From positions 558,001-622,000 of the forward strand of contig NZ_CP134876.1 in assembly GCF_032108445.1 (NCBI RefSeq): a stretch of 64,000 nt of DNA. Direction: 5' to 3'. Source of the DNA: Micromonospora halotolerans (GTDB lineage Bacteria; Actinomycetota; Actinomycetes; Mycobacteriales; Micromonosporaceae). Shown here in pieces: positions 50,110 through 59,205 of the stretch. Each line of letters opens with the position of its first letter. Position 1 is the stretch's first letter. The translations under genes were made by a program, and so were the position numbers. The notes under the pieces were generated by a model that made no database searches, was not told the origin of the DNA, and saw only the letters and a program-made list of their open reading frames with translations.

Positions 50110-51483
50110 TCAGCTCGCCGTGCAGGTCACCGCGGGGATCGGGTTGCTGCCGTTCCAGCTGCCGATGAAGCCGAACGAGGTGCTGGCCCCGGCGCCGAGC
50201 CGGCCGTTGTAGTCGACGTTGCGGGCGGTGTACGCCGAGCCGCTGCCGCTGACCGTGGCATTCCACGACTGGCTGACGGTCTGGCCGTTGGCGAGCGTCC
50301 ACCTCGCCGTCCAGCCGGTGATCGCCGCCGCGCCCGCGGTCACCCTGACCTCACCCTGGAAGCCGCCCTGCCAGGAGTTGACGATCGTGTAGCTGGCGGT
50401 GCAGCCACCGGGCGGCGGCGCGGTCGTCGGGCTGGTCGTCGGGCTCGGGCTGGTGGTCGGGCTCGTCGTGGGGCTCGTGGTCGGGCTCGGTGACGTGCCG
50501 GCGTAGACCGAGGCCTCGCGGGCGGTGGCCCGGATGCCGTTCGCCCCGTTGAAGATCCGCTGGCCCCAGGTGGTCAGCTGGTTCGGGTCGAAGTTGGTGA
50601 CCATGTCGAGGTACTCGACGCCGCCGCCGTTGCCGCTCCACGACCAGCCGAGGTAGCCGATCCCGTTGGCCTGGCTGTAGGCCAGGATGGTGTCCTCGTC
50701 GGGGTTGCCGTCGGAGTGGTTGAAGCCGAACTCGCCGACCACGATCGGCAGGCCGGCGGTGCGGAAGCGGCCCAGGTAGTCGGTGATCTCGGCGGCGGTG
50801 TCGAAGACGCCGTACATGTGGATCGAGAAGACGGTGTTCTTCTGCGGGTCGGCGGCGAAGACCGACGCGGCGTTGTCGCGCATGGTGAAGGACCAGTCCT
50901 GGCCCCAGTTCGGGGCGTCCACCATGATCGTGTGGGTCAGGCCGCCGGCGCGCAGCCGCTTGACGGCGTTGGCCGTGTCGGTGGCCCAGGTGCTGTAGTC
51001 CTGGTTGCCGTACGGCTCGTTGCCGATGTTGACGATGACGTACTTCTCCTGGCCCTGGAGCGCGCTCGCGATGCTGAGCCAGTAGTCCACCGCCCGGTCC
51101 AGGGTGATGGCGCCGCTCTGCTCGCCGTACCCGGTGGTGTCGTGCACCTCCAGGACGCAGATGAGCCGGTTGGCCCTGCAGAGCGAGATGACGTTGGTGA
51201 CGTCGGCGGCGCTGTTCTTCGGCCAGCGGTCGCCGCTGGCCAGCACCACCCGCACGGTGTTCGCGCCGAGCGCCTTGATGTTGGCGAACGAGGTGGTCTG
51301 CTGCGGGTACCAGGTGTGCGCGTGGTTGACCCCGCGCATGACGAACTCGGTGCCGTTGGCGTCGTAGAGCCGGCCGTTCGCGACGGAGAAGCCGGCGGCG
51401 GCGTGGGCCGGCTGCCCGAAGGCGAAGACGGCGGCCAGGACCGTCAGCAGGGCGGCGCCCGCGACGGAGAGCAACTTCTTCAT
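50110..51483 (-). CDS. Secreted GH5 mannanase-like glycosidase with CBM2
   Basis: A 457-residue secreted enzyme from ATG 51483 (GAGGA upstream). The signal peptide ends GQPAHAAA. The GH5 barrel (subfamily 8-like) has FVMRGVNHAHTWYPQQTTSF, acid/base Glu156 in VNIGNEPYGNQD and nucleophile Glu251 in IVVGEFGFNHSDG. A Ser/Pro/Thr repeat linker (SPTTSPTTSPTTSPSPTTSP) joins a CBM2 (CTASYTIVNSWQGGFQGEVR through AVTCTAS). It most resembles endo-1,4-beta-mannanases; a cellulase is the alternative. Two AACCGGTTAAGC boxes lie upstream. Confidence 0.9.
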   Translation of the reverse strand: MKKLLSVAGAALLTVLAAVFAFGQPAHAAAGFSVANGRLYDANGTEFVMRGVNHAHTWYPQQTTSFANIKALGANTVRVVLASGDRWPKNSAADVTNVISLCRANRLICVLEVHDTTGYGEQSGAITLDRAVDYWLSIASALQGQEKYVIVNIGNEPYGNQDYSTWATDTANAVKRLRAGGLTHTIMVDAPNWGQDWSFTMRDNAASVFAADPQKNTVFSIHMYGVFDTAAEITDYLGRFRTAGLPIVVGEFGFNHSDGNPDEDTILAYSQANGIGYLGWSWSGNGGGVEYLDMVTNFDPNQLTTWGQRIFNGANGIRATAREASVYAGTSPSPTTSPTTSPTTSPSPTTSPTTAPPPGGCTASYTIVNSWQGGFQGEVRVTAGAAAITGWTARWTLANGQTVSQSWNATVSGSGSAYTARNVDYNGRLGAGASTSFGFIGSWNGSNPIPAVTCTAS

Positions 51484-51622
51484 GGCTGTCCTCAGGGAGG
51501 TCTGCCCCGTGCCCAGGTGGGGGTGCGGTGATGGTGACGAGGGCGTGGCGGCTGAGCCCGGCAGCCGCCGCCCGACTCCGGCGGACGCACGCATCAGCGT
51601 AGGCCGATGGAATGGGGAAGGC

Positions 51623-51747
51623 AACCGGTTAAGCAGGTCGGTCGGGCGACCCAAAAGCCTGCGGCGGCCCATGTCGCCACGGGCCGCCGCAGGGGCGGTC
51701 ATCCCCACCACAGGATGGTGCGCCACCGGAGTCTGAACCGGTTAAGC
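51623..51747. promoter_or_regulatory. Two AACCGGTTAAGC operator-like boxes upstream of the mannanase gene
   Basis: AACCGGTTAAGC occurs at 51623-51634 and again at 51736-51747, 113 bp apart, both around the palindromic core AACCGGTT. The form resembles LacI-family repressor sites used for glycosidase genes. The 380-base gap between the mannanase start and the oxidoreductase gene holds nothing else recognisable. Confidence 0.6.
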
Positions 51748-51865
51748 CGGACTGTAGGCAGCATCCCCACCGGCGTCAAGACGCCCGGCCGCCGAAGCGG
51801 ACACCAGGGTTGACCGTCGCCGCGCGGGGTATCCGGTGACGATCCCGCCCGGAAGGAGAGGTGTC

Positions 51866-52828
51866 ATGGTCAACGTCGGCTACACCCTCATGTGCGAGCA
51901 GGCCGGCCCCAAGCAGCTGGTCGACCACGCCGTCCGCGCCGAGGCCGCCGGCTTCGACCACCTCGTCACGTCCGACCACTACTACCCCTGGCTCGACTCG
52001 CAGGGCCACTCCCCGTACGCCTGGTCGGTGCTCGGCGCGGTCGCCCACGCCACCAGCCGGGCCGAGCTGCTCTCCTTCGTGACCTGCCCGATCCGGCGCT
52101 ACCACCCGGCGGTGGTGGCGCAGAAGGCCAGCACGATCGGGGTCCTCTCGGACGGGCGGTTCACCCTCGGCCTCGGCGCCGGGGAGAACCTCAACGAGCA
52201 CGTGGTGGGCGGGTGGCCGCACGTGCAGCAGCGGCACGAGATGTTCGAGGAGGCGCTGCAGATCATCCGGCCGCTGCTCAACGGCGAGACGCTGACCTTC
52301 TCCGGCAACCACTTCGACGTGCCGGACGCCTACGTCTGGGACCGGCCGGAACGGCCGGTGCCGATGGCCGTGGCCGCCTCGGGCCGGCAGTCCGCCACCC
52401 TCGCCGCCGACTACGCCGACGCCATGATCGCCACCGACCCGCTGCCGCACCTGGTCGAGATGTACGAGGAGGCCGGCGGAGCGGGCCGCCCCCGGTACGG
52501 GCAGGTGGCCATCTGCTACGGCCCGGACGAGGCCGAGTGCCGCAAGATCGTGCACGACCAGTTCCGCTGGTTCGGCATGGGGTGGAAGGTCAACGCCGAC
52601 CTGCCCGGCCCGGACGCCTTCGCCGCGGCCACCCAGTTCGTCCGCGAGGAGGACGTGGCCGAGGGCATCTCCTGCGGGCCGGACGTGGACCGGCACGTCG
52701 AGGCGTTCAAGAAGTTCGTCGACGCGGGGTTCACCCACGTGGCGCTGGTCCAGGTCGGCGGGGACAGCCAGCCGATGTTCCTGGACTGGGCGCAGGAGGA
52801 GCTGCTGCCCCGGCTCCGCGAGCTGTGA
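51866..52828 (+). CDS. F420-dependent LLM-class oxidoreductase (TIGR03557-like)
   Basis: A 320-residue luciferase-like barrel protein from ATG 51866 behind GGAAGGAGAGG. Markers are VNVGYTLMCEQAGPKQLVDH, HLVTSDHYYPWLDSQGHSPY, TCPIRRYHPAVVAQKAST, and FTLGLGAGENLNEHVVGGWP. These match the TIGR03557 subgroup related to F420-dependent glucose-6-phosphate dehydrogenase. Substrate unknown. Its stop overlaps the hydrolase start (GTGA). Confidence 0.88.
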   Translation: MVNVGYTLMCEQAGPKQLVDHAVRAEAAGFDHLVTSDHYYPWLDSQGHSPYAWSVLGAVAHATSRAELLSFVTCPIRRYHPAVVAQKASTIGVLSDGRFTLGLGAGENLNEHVVGGWPHVQQRHEMFEEALQIIRPLLNGETLTFSGNHFDVPDAYVWDRPERPVPMAVAASGRQSATLAADYADAMIATDPLPHLVEMYEEAGGAGRPRYGQVAICYGPDEAECRKIVHDQFRWFGMGWKVNADLPGPDAFAAATQFVREEDVAEGISCGPDVDRHVEAFKKFVDAGFTHVALVQVGGDSQPMFLDWAQEELLPRLREL

Positions 52829-53670
52829 CCGGTCGCGGCGTCCAGCTCACGCCACCGGGACGCTTCGGGCCGGCGGAGCTGCGGCTGGCCCTGGCCGCGC
52901 CCCACCCGGCCGCGGGCCTGACCAGCGAGTTCCGGCTGGTCGACGGCCTGCGGACGCACACCCGCCGGTCGGCCGACCCGGGCGGCGACGGGCCGCCCGT
53001 CGTGCTGGTGCACGGCCTGGCCGTCTCGCACCGCTACCTCACCCCGCTGGCGGTGGCCCTGTCGGCTACCCATCCCGTGTACGTGCCGGACCTGCCCGGC
53101 TTCGGGCTGACCGAGCGCCCCGGCACGGCGTACGACGTGCCCCGGCACGCCGCGTTCCTGGCGGACTGGCTGGCCGCGTACCGGCTGGGGCCGGTCTGCC
53201 TGCTCGGCCACTCGTTCGGCGCGGAGGTGGCCGCGGCGCTCGCCGCCCGCCGCCCCGACCTGGTGAGCGCGCTGGTGCTGGCCGGCCCGACCAGCGACCC
53301 GGCCGCCCGTTCCCGGCGCGGTCAGGTCGGGCGGTGGCTGCTGGACACCCTGCGGGAGGCGAAGTGGCAGGCACCGATCCTGCTGCGCGACGTCCTCGAC
53401 GCCCGTCCCTGGCGGGTGTTCGCCACCCTGTCCCACTCGGTGCGCAACTCGATCGAGGCGGACCTGGTCCGGGTCACCGCGCCGACGCTGGTGCTGACCG
53501 GCAGCCGGGACCCGGTGGTTCCGGCCGGCTGGCGCGTGGAGGCGGCCCGCCTGGTCCCGGGCGGCCGGACCGCCGCCGTGCCGGGAGCCGCGCACAACGT
53601 CGCCACCACCGCCCCCGGCCAGGTCGCCGACGCGATCCGCGACCTGCTGGCGCCCGTCCTGCGAAGGTGA
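52825..53670 (+). CDS. Alpha/beta-fold hydrolase
   Basis: A 281-residue hydrolase from GTG 52825. The oxyanion region VVLVHGLAVSHRYLTPLA, nucleophile elbow LLGHSFGAEVA (Ser), acid in LVLTGSRDPVVP (Asp) and His in VPGAAHNVATT form a complete catalytic set. It is translationally coupled to the F420-type enzyme and followed four bases later by a tiny membrane protein gene. Substrate unknown. Confidence 0.9.
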   Translation: MTGRGVQLTPPGRFGPAELRLALAAPHPAAGLTSEFRLVDGLRTHTRRSADPGGDGPPVVLVHGLAVSHRYLTPLAVALSATHPVYVPDLPGFGLTERPGTAYDVPRHAAFLADWLAAYRLGPVCLLGHSFGAEVAAALAARRPDLVSALVLAGPTSDPAARSRRGQVGRWLLDTLREAKWQAPILLRDVLDARPWRVFATLSHSVRNSIEADLVRVTAPTLVLTGSRDPVVPAGWRVEAARLVPGGRTAAVPGAAHNVATTAPGQVADAIRDLLAPVLRR

Positions 53671-53674
53671 GTCC

Positions 53675-53794
53675 ATGCGCATCGGAAACACGGAGATCCG
53701 GCCCCTCGGCGGCGGTCTCGGCTGCCTGCTGATGATCCTCTTCTCGATCGTCGCCTCGGTCGTGCTGACGGTGCTGCTGAACCTGCTCGTCTGA
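53675..53794 (+). CDS. 39-aa single-TM membrane protein
   Basis: ATG 53675, four bases after the hydrolase stop, opens a 39-codon gene: RIGNTEIRPLGGGLGCLL followed by one hydrophobic helix (MILFSIVASVVLTVLLNLLV). AAGGTGAG at the hydrolase end can serve as its ribosome binding site. Its position at the end of the operon and clean gene-like codon use support it. Function unknown. Confidence 0.6.
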   Translation: MRIGNTEIRPLGGGLGCLLMILFSIVASVVLTVLLNLLV

Positions 53795-53887
53795 ACCCGC
53801 CCCGCACCGCGACGGGCCTCCGCAGAATGCGGCCGCGGACCTGCGGAGCGTGCTGCCGCCGGCGACCGTGCTGACCGGCGGGTGCGG

Positions 53888-54691
53888 TCAGCACGGCGCC
53901 AGCGCCAGGTCGGCGACGACCGGGTAGTGGTCCGAGGCGCTGTCCGCGTCGCCGCCGCGGACCACCCGGACCGCGCGTGCCGTCGCGGCCAGCGCCGGGG
54001 TGGCGAGCAGGTAGTCCAGCCGCATCCCGGCGAACTCGGCCCCGCCGTGCCGGGTCGGCACGGTCAGCCCGGCCGGCTCGCCCCCGCCGGTGTGCGGCCA
54101 GAGGTCGACCAGGCCCGCGTCGAGCAGCCGGGCCACCGCGCGGGTGTCGACGGTATGGCCGTCGCGGCGCAGGTGACGCCGCCGGTGCAGGGGGTCCAGG
54201 CCGGCGAGCCGGGTGCGGTGGTCGACGGCCGGTTCCAGGGTGTTCAGGTCACCGGCGAGCAGGGTCAGGCCTCCCCCGGCCCGCCGCACGGCCACCGCCA
54301 GCCAGTCGGCCTCCATGCGCCGCCGCCCACCGGAGTACGGGTCCAGGTGGGCGCTGAACACGGTCAGCGGGCCGTCCGCCGTGGCCACCTCGACCCGGGC
54401 CGCGGCGTGGTGGAACGGGCGGCGTACCCGGCCCGCGCGGAGCACCCGCAGCGGCGGGCGGACCAGCACCGCCACCGGCTGCCCGAAGCAGGACCGGGCG
54501 AGGTGCGGCACCATGCCCATCCGCTGCGCCAGTTCGGCCAGCCGGCCGTCCCGGTGCAGACCGCGCAGCTCCTGCAGGGCCAGCAGGTCGGGGCGCTGGT
54601 CGGCGACCACCGCGACGATCCGGTCCCGGCGGTCGGTGCCGTCGCGGTCCCGCCCGCCGGTCCGGATGTTCCAGGTCATCGCCCGCAGCAT
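53888..54691 (-). CDS. Endonuclease/exonuclease/phosphatase-fold protein
   Basis: A 267-residue EEP-superfamily protein: MTWNIRTGGRDRDGT (strand 1 with Asn), PDLLALQELRGL with the metal Glu, LTVFSAHLDPYSGGRRRMEA, LLAGDLNTLEP and the terminal SDHYPVVADL with the catalytic Asp-His. No signal peptide is seen. It may be a nuclease or phosphodiesterase such as those acting on phosphoinositides. It is downstream of the PAP2 gene and could share its transcript. Confidence 0.88.
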   Translation of the reverse strand: MLRAMTWNIRTGGRDRDGTDRRDRIVAVVADQRPDLLALQELRGLHRDGRLAELAQRMGMVPHLARSCFGQPVAVLVRPPLRVLRAGRVRRPFHHAAARVEVATADGPLTVFSAHLDPYSGGRRRMEADWLAVAVRRAGGGLTLLAGDLNTLEPAVDHRTRLAGLDPLHRRRHLRRDGHTVDTRAVARLLDAGLVDLWPHTGGGEPAGLTVPTRHGGAEFAGMRLDYLLATPALAATARAVRVVRGGDADSASDHYPVVADLALAPC

Positions 54692-54701
54692 CGGCGCCCG
54701 A

Positions 54702-56192
54702 TCACTCCTCGCGGCCGGCCCGGGCCAGCTCGTCGTCCAGCTCGTGCACCTGCTCCGACTCGATGGCCGGCCGGTTGCCGTCGCGCACGTCCGCGTTGGG
54801 GCGCACCACCCACCAGAGCAGCGTGAGCCAGAGCGCGCCGAGCAGGATCGCGCCCATGAAGTCGGTGGGGTGGTGCATGCCCCGGTACATCCGGGAGGTG
54901 GCCACCCCGACCGGCATGATCACGGCGAGGGCCACGAACAGCCAGCGCCACCAGCGGTCGGTGCGGGGCAGCACGATGATCGCCATGGCGGTCCAGAGGC
55001 AGATGGTCGCCGCGATGTGCCCGGACGGGAACGACGAGGTGGGCATCTGCCCGTCCAGGTTCTCCACCGGCGGGCGCGGCCGCTCGACCACCCGGGCGCT
55101 GGCCAGGAACAGGCTCAGTTCGCCGAACATCGCCAGCACCACGAACAGCACCGGTCGCCATCGCCGCCAGATCGCCAGCACGATCGGGCAGAACACCAGG
55201 GAGACCAGCAGGATGGCGTGGGTGTCGCCGAACTTGCTCCACCACCAGCTCAGGTCGGTGAGCGCGTCGGTGCGCCGGTCGGCGAACCAGTGCGGCACCT
55301 CGGTGTCCAGGGTGTCGAAGACGGTGCCCTTGGCGTGGTAGCTCACGTACATGCCGAACGCGTAGAGGGCGCCGAAGACGAGCACCCAGCCGACCAGCAG
55401 TTCGGCCACCGACGAGCGGGGATGCTCCAGCACGTGCTCCTCGGCCGGGGCGGGCGTGATCTCCTCCCCCGCCTCCGGCTCCAGGCCCTCGGTCAGCGGC
55501 GGCACCGGCCGGCCCCGCTCGCGCCGCCACAGCCGGAAGGCGTACGCGGTGACGCCCAGCCAGGCCGCGCCGAGCAGCCAGCCGCCCAGCACGTCCGAGA
55601 CGAAGTGCACGCCCAGCGCGATCCGGGTCAGCCCGATCAGGACGACCAGCAGGCCGGCGACGGCAATGGCCGGTTTACGCCAGCGCGGCGCGACCGCCGG
55701 CAGGAACACCAGCAGCAGCGCCCCGTACGCGACGAACGAGCCGAGCGCGTGCCCGCTCGGGAAGCTGTTGCCGGGGGCGCTGGCCACCGGCACGTCCACC
55801 ACCGGGCGCAGCCGGCCGACCAGCGCCTTGAGCGACGGGTCGAGGATCAGCCCACCCACCCCGGTGATGATCAGGTAGACGGCCAGCCGGGACTGGCGGC
55901 GGATCAGCAGGCCGACCACCGCGATGGTGACCAGCCAGATCAGCACGGGCCGCCCGCCCAGGTCGGTGACCGCCTGGAGCACGGTGACCAGCGGGTGGTG
56001 CGGCGCCACGAGGCCGTTGAACCATTCGGCCGCCTCGTGGTCGGCGTGGTAGAGCGGGCCCCAGTGGAACCGGACGAGCATGAGCAGCACGCCGAACCCG
56101 ACGCCCGCGCCGGCCACGACGAGCAGCCCCGCCACGCTCCGCTCGGCGAAATGGCCGAGCGGGCGGCGCGTCGCCTCCTTGACCGCGGTCAC
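54702..56192 (-). CDS. Tandem PAP2 phosphatase (two complete domains in one protein)
   Basis: A 496-residue membrane protein with two PAP2/phosphatidic acid phosphatase domains. The first has KALVGRLRP, SFPSGHALGSF and ALGVHFVSDVLGGW (about 125-220). A linker rich in Glu/Pro follows. The second has VVERPRPP, SFPSGHIAATICL and RMYRGMHHPTDFMGAILLG (about 375-470). Each repeat keeps the KxxxxxxRP, PSGH and R-x5-H-x3-D set, so both could be active. Predicted role: dephosphorylating lipid phosphates at the outer face of the membrane. Confidence 0.92.
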   Translation of the reverse strand: MTAVKEATRRPLGHFAERSVAGLLVVAGAGVGFGVLLMLVRFHWGPLYHADHEAAEWFNGLVAPHHPLVTVLQAVTDLGGRPVLIWLVTIAVVGLLIRRQSRLAVYLIITGVGGLILDPSLKALVGRLRPVVDVPVASAPGNSFPSGHALGSFVAYGALLLVFLPAVAPRWRKPAIAVAGLLVVLIGLTRIALGVHFVSDVLGGWLLGAAWLGVTAYAFRLWRRERGRPVPPLTEGLEPEAGEEITPAPAEEHVLEHPRSSVAELLVGWVLVFGALYAFGMYVSYHAKGTVFDTLDTEVPHWFADRRTDALTDLSWWWSKFGDTHAILLVSLVFCPIVLAIWRRWRPVLFVVLAMFGELSLFLASARVVERPRPPVENLDGQMPTSSFPSGHIAATICLWTAMAIIVLPRTDRWWRWLFVALAVIMPVGVATSRMYRGMHHPTDFMGAILLGALWLTLLWWVVRPNADVRDGNRPAIESEQVHELDDELARAGREE

Positions 56193-56273
56193 CCCGCACC
56201 TCCCTTGTCTTCTGCGAGGCGCGCTGTACCCGATTCCCGCCCCGCGTACACGCCCGGGCGGGTCGGCGCGGCG

Positions 56274-57275
56274 TCAGAGGGCGGTCATGTCCCCGGTGTC
56301 GACGAGCTCCTCGCGCTCGGCCTCCGGCTGCCAGAGGTCGGGCTGGGCGGGCTCCTCCACGCCGATCCGCATCGCCTCCAGCTGGGCGGCGAACGCCAGC
56401 CCGCCGAAGAGCGCCACCCCGGTCAGGTTGGCCCAGAGCAGCAGGGCCATCATCCCGGTCAGGGCGCCGTACGTCTGCCCGAATCCGCCGCTGTACTTCA
56501 CGTAGGCGGCGAGCAGCAGGCTGGCCAGCCACCAGAGCGCCGTGGCGATGCCGGCGCCGAAGAAGAGCCAGGACAGGCCGGGCTGCTTGCGCCGGGGCGC
56601 GTGCCGGAACAGCACCGCGACGGCGAGCACGGTCAGGCCGAGGCTGAGCGGCCAGCGGATCACGTCCCAGGCCGCGTGGGCGAAGTCGCCCCACTCGTAG
56701 TGCCGCCGTACCGAGTCGCCCATGGCCCGGCCGCCCACCAGGATCAGGAACCCGGCCAGCGCGGGCACGCCGGCGACCAGCGCGAGGACCGCCGCGCGCA
56801 GGTACTTGAACAGGGCGGGGCGGTCCCGCTCGACGCCGTAGATCCGGTTCGCGCCCCGCTCGATCTGGGCCATGGTGGTGGTGAGCGCGACCAGGCCGGT
56901 CAGCAGGCCGAGGGTCAGCGCCAGCTCACCGGCGTCCTCGGTGCGCTCGGTGTCGGCCAGCAGTTCCTGCACCATCGACTCGCTCTGGCCCGGCGTGATC
57001 GCCAGCACGGTGTCGGCGACCACCTTGCCGCCCTCGTCGACGCCGAGGTCGGTGATCAGGCCGGTGAGCGCGATGAGGAACGGCACCACGGCGAGGCAGA
57101 GCTGCAGGGCGAAGGCCCGCGAGTGGCTGAAGCCGTCGCCGTAGCGGAACCGGATGAAGGCGTCCCGGAGCAGGCACCAGCCGCCGTGGCGGCGCAGCGT
57201 GTGCCAGGCGTCGTCGGCGGAGAGTTCCTCCTGCGCCATGAGCCGGGTCTCGGGGACGAGCTTGGTGCTACTCAT
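56274..57275 (-). CDS. YihY/UPF0761 (BrkB-type) membrane protein
   Basis: A 333-residue protein with about six membrane helices typical of the YihY family: FSHSRAFALQLCLAVVPFLI, GLLTGLVALTTTMAQIERGA, WLFFGAGIATALWWLASLLL and YGALTGMMALLLWANLTGVA. Function unproven; these are misannotated as ribonuclease BN in old records. ATG 57275 overlaps the upstream DagK-like gene by eight bases. Confidence 0.9.
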   Translation of the reverse strand: MSSTKLVPETRLMAQEELSADDAWHTLRRHGGWCLLRDAFIRFRYGDGFSHSRAFALQLCLAVVPFLIALTGLITDLGVDEGGKVVADTVLAITPGQSESMVQELLADTERTEDAGELALTLGLLTGLVALTTTMAQIERGANRIYGVERDRPALFKYLRAAVLALVAGVPALAGFLILVGGRAMGDSVRRHYEWGDFAHAAWDVIRWPLSLGLTVLAVAVLFRHAPRRKQPGLSWLFFGAGIATALWWLASLLLAAYVKYSGGFGQTYGALTGMMALLLWANLTGVALFGGLAFAAQLEAMRIGVEEPAQPDLWQPEAEREELVDTGDMTAL

Positions 57276-58275
57276 GGCGGACCTCCTCGACCAGCCGTTC
57301 GCCCCGCTGGGCGGCGGCGTCGGCGTCGACCGACAGGTCCGGGTGGCCCGCCGGCCGCGGCACGCAGAGCCAGAGCGACCCGGGCCGGATCTCGGCCTTG
57401 AGCGACCGGCCGGGCTCGATGAGGTCGCCGTCGAGCTGCCGCGGCTGGGCCCGGTTGCTGGTGATCTCGACCCTGCGGCCGCGGAACACCTCCATCCGGG
57501 GCACGCTGCCCCGCCGCCGCAGCACCGCCCAGCCGAGGGCGAGCCAGTGGCCGAGGGTCCGCGGGGTCAGCACCGCCACGTCGAGCCAGCCGTCGTCCGG
57601 CTCGGCGTCGGTGAGCAGGCGTACCCCGCCCTGGAGCCGGCCGACGTTGCCGACCAGGACCGAGCGGGCCCGCCGGCGCAGCGGCGGCCCGCCGTCGATC
57701 CGGATGGAGACCCGCATGGGTCGGTCCCGCAGGTGCTTGGCCGCTCCCACCACGTAGGCCGGCCAGCCGAACCGCTTCTTGGTCGTCTCGGAGGTGGAGT
57801 CGAGCATCTGCGCGTCGAAGCCCATCCCGGCCATCACGGCGAAGCACCGGTCGCCGACCGCGCCCACGTCGAGCCGGCGGACGCCCCGCTCGACGGCGAC
57901 CTCCAGCCCGGCGGCGAGGTCGCCGGAGAGGCCGAGGTTGGCGGCGAGCAGGTTGCCGGTGCCCTGGGGCAGCACGGCGAGGGCCACGTCGGTGCCGGCC
58001 AGCGCGGTCACGCAGGCCATCACGGTGCCGTCCCCGCCGCAGGCGAAGACCACCTCGGCGCCGCCCTCGACGGCCGCCTCGGTCTGGCCCCGCCCCGGGT
58101 CCTCCACCGTCGTCTCGTACCAGGCGGGCTCCGGCCAGCCGGCGGCGGCGAGGGCGTCGTCCACCGTCCGGCGGAACTCGTCGAGATCGGTCACCTTGAC
58201 CGGGTTGACCACCACGGCCGAGCGTGGTGCCTTGTTGTCCGCGGTCAACGGGCGCTTCTCGTCTCCACCGTCCAC
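57268..58275 (-). CDS. Diacylglycerol kinase-catalytic-domain (lipid kinase) protein
   Basis: A 335-residue DagK/YegS-type kinase from GTG 58275. It has SAVVVNPVKV, the nucleotide-binding VVFACGGDGTVMACVTALAG, and the LPQGTGNLLAANLGL motif, followed by LDVGAVGDRCFAVMAGMGFD and VLVGNVGRLQGGVRL. The C-terminus ends with the beta-rich domain (LDGDLIEPGRSLKAEIRPGS). It is first in a run with YihY and PAP2 genes, suggesting lipid phosphate turnover. A CACACT box six bases before the start hints at a leaderless transcript. Confidence 0.92.
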   Translation of the reverse strand: MDGGDEKRPLTADNKAPRSAVVVNPVKVTDLDEFRRTVDDALAAAGWPEPAWYETTVEDPGRGQTEAAVEGGAEVVFACGGDGTVMACVTALAGTDVALAVLPQGTGNLLAANLGLSGDLAAGLEVAVERGVRRLDVGAVGDRCFAVMAGMGFDAQMLDSTSETTKKRFGWPAYVVGAAKHLRDRPMRVSIRIDGGPPLRRRARSVLVGNVGRLQGGVRLLTDAEPDDGWLDVAVLTPRTLGHWLALGWAVLRRRGSVPRMEVFRGRRVEITSNRAQPRQLDGDLIEPGRSLKAEIRPGSLWLCVPRPAGHPDLSVDADAAAQRGERLVEEVRHE

Positions 58276-58390
58276 GGCGCAAGTGTGCAGCAACCGGGGC
58301 GGCTGGGCGACCCGACGGCGGCGGACGTCGCGAGGACCGCAATCAGGTTTGAACCGGGCCGGCCCCGTGGCAGCGGCCGGCCGGCGCCGG

Positions 58391-58966
58391 TCAGGCCGCC
58401 GTGCGCAGCGCCGCCTCCACCCGCCGGCGCAGGTCGTCGAGGTCCGCACCGGCCTCGGTGAGCACCAGCGCGGCCAGCCCGTTGCCCTCCCGGAGCAGGC
58501 CGAGCAGGATGTGCTCGGTGCCGATGTGGTGGTGGCGCAGCCGCACCGCCTCCCGCAGGGACAGCTCCAGCACCTTCTTGGCCCGCGGTGAGAACCGGCC
58601 GTCGTCGGGGCGGCGCCCCCACCAGCGGCGCGGCGCGGGGGCCGCCTCGCGCAGCGCGTCCGGGCCGAAGGACTCCTCGATCCGGGCGACGATCGCGGCG
58701 AGGTCGATGCCGATCTCGCGCAGCGCCGCCGCGTCCGCCTCGCTGAGGCCGTCGACCCCGTGCGCCGTGTGCCGGGTCACCGCGGCGCGCAGGTCCTCGG
58801 CCCGGATGCCGCCGGCCGACAGCACCCGGACGGCCAGGTTGTCGCCGTCGGCGAGCACGCCGAGCAGCAGGTGCTCGGTGCCGACCGGGCGCCGGCCCTC
58901 GGTGCGCGCCTCGTCGACCGCGTGGTGCACCACCGCGCGGGCCCGGTCGGTGAATCGTTCGAACAT
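58391..58966 (-). CDS. Protein of two Clp_N domains (ClpN-like, no ATPase)
   Basis: A 191-residue protein with two Clp_N repeats: FERFTDRARAVVHHAVDEAR, RPVGTEHLLLGVLADG in the first, and RFSPRAKKVLELSLREAVRL, HHIGTEHILLGLLREG in the second, joined by a Trp/Arg-rich linker. It lacks the AAA+ modules of ClpA/ClpC, so it probably binds misfolded substrates or adaptor proteins on its own. ATG 58966 is preferred on spacing from GGAGG; GTG 58969 is possible. Its start overlaps the stop of the HTH gene. Confidence 0.9.
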   Translation of the reverse strand: MFERFTDRARAVVHHAVDEARTEGRRPVGTEHLLLGVLADGDNLAVRVLSAGGIRAEDLRAAVTRHTAHGVDGLSEADAAALREIGIDLAAIVARIEESFGPDALREAAPAPRRWWGRRPDDGRFSPRAKKVLELSLREAVRLRHHHIGTEHILLGLLREGNGLAALVLTEAGADLDDLRRRVEAALRTAA

Positions 58967-59202
58967 CACGCCTCCCAGCTTCCGCGGACCGCCGGTCGCC
59001 CGGCGTGCTTCTTGTGGACCGCCTGCCGGCTGACCTCGAGGGCGTCGGCGATCTCCTGCCAGGACCAGCCCTGCCGTCGGGCGTTGTCCACCTGGACCAC
59101 CTCCAGCCGTTCGAGCAGCCGGCGCAGGGCGAGCACGGCCCGCAGCCCGACCTTCGGGTCGGTGCTGCCGGCCGCCGCCGCGAGTTCCGTCGCCTGACTC
59201 AT
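58966..59202 (-). CDS. Small HTH regulator of the Clp_N gene
   Basis: A 78-residue protein from ATG 59202. The core is an HTH: WSWQEIADALEVSRQAVHKK, preceded by a helix (GLRAVLALRRLLERLEVVQV). This pairing with a stand-alone Clp_N gene is common in actinomycetes. Two GTCAAC-N4-GTTGAC palindromes directly upstream are the likely autoregulatory sites. Upstream in-frame start 59250 lies inside the second palindrome, so the downstream ATG is better. Confidence 0.85.
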   Translation of the reverse strand: MSQATELAAAAGSTDPKVGLRAVLALRRLLERLEVVQVDNARRQGWSWQEIADALEVSRQAVHKKHAGRPAVRGSWEA

Positions 59203-59205
59203 GCT

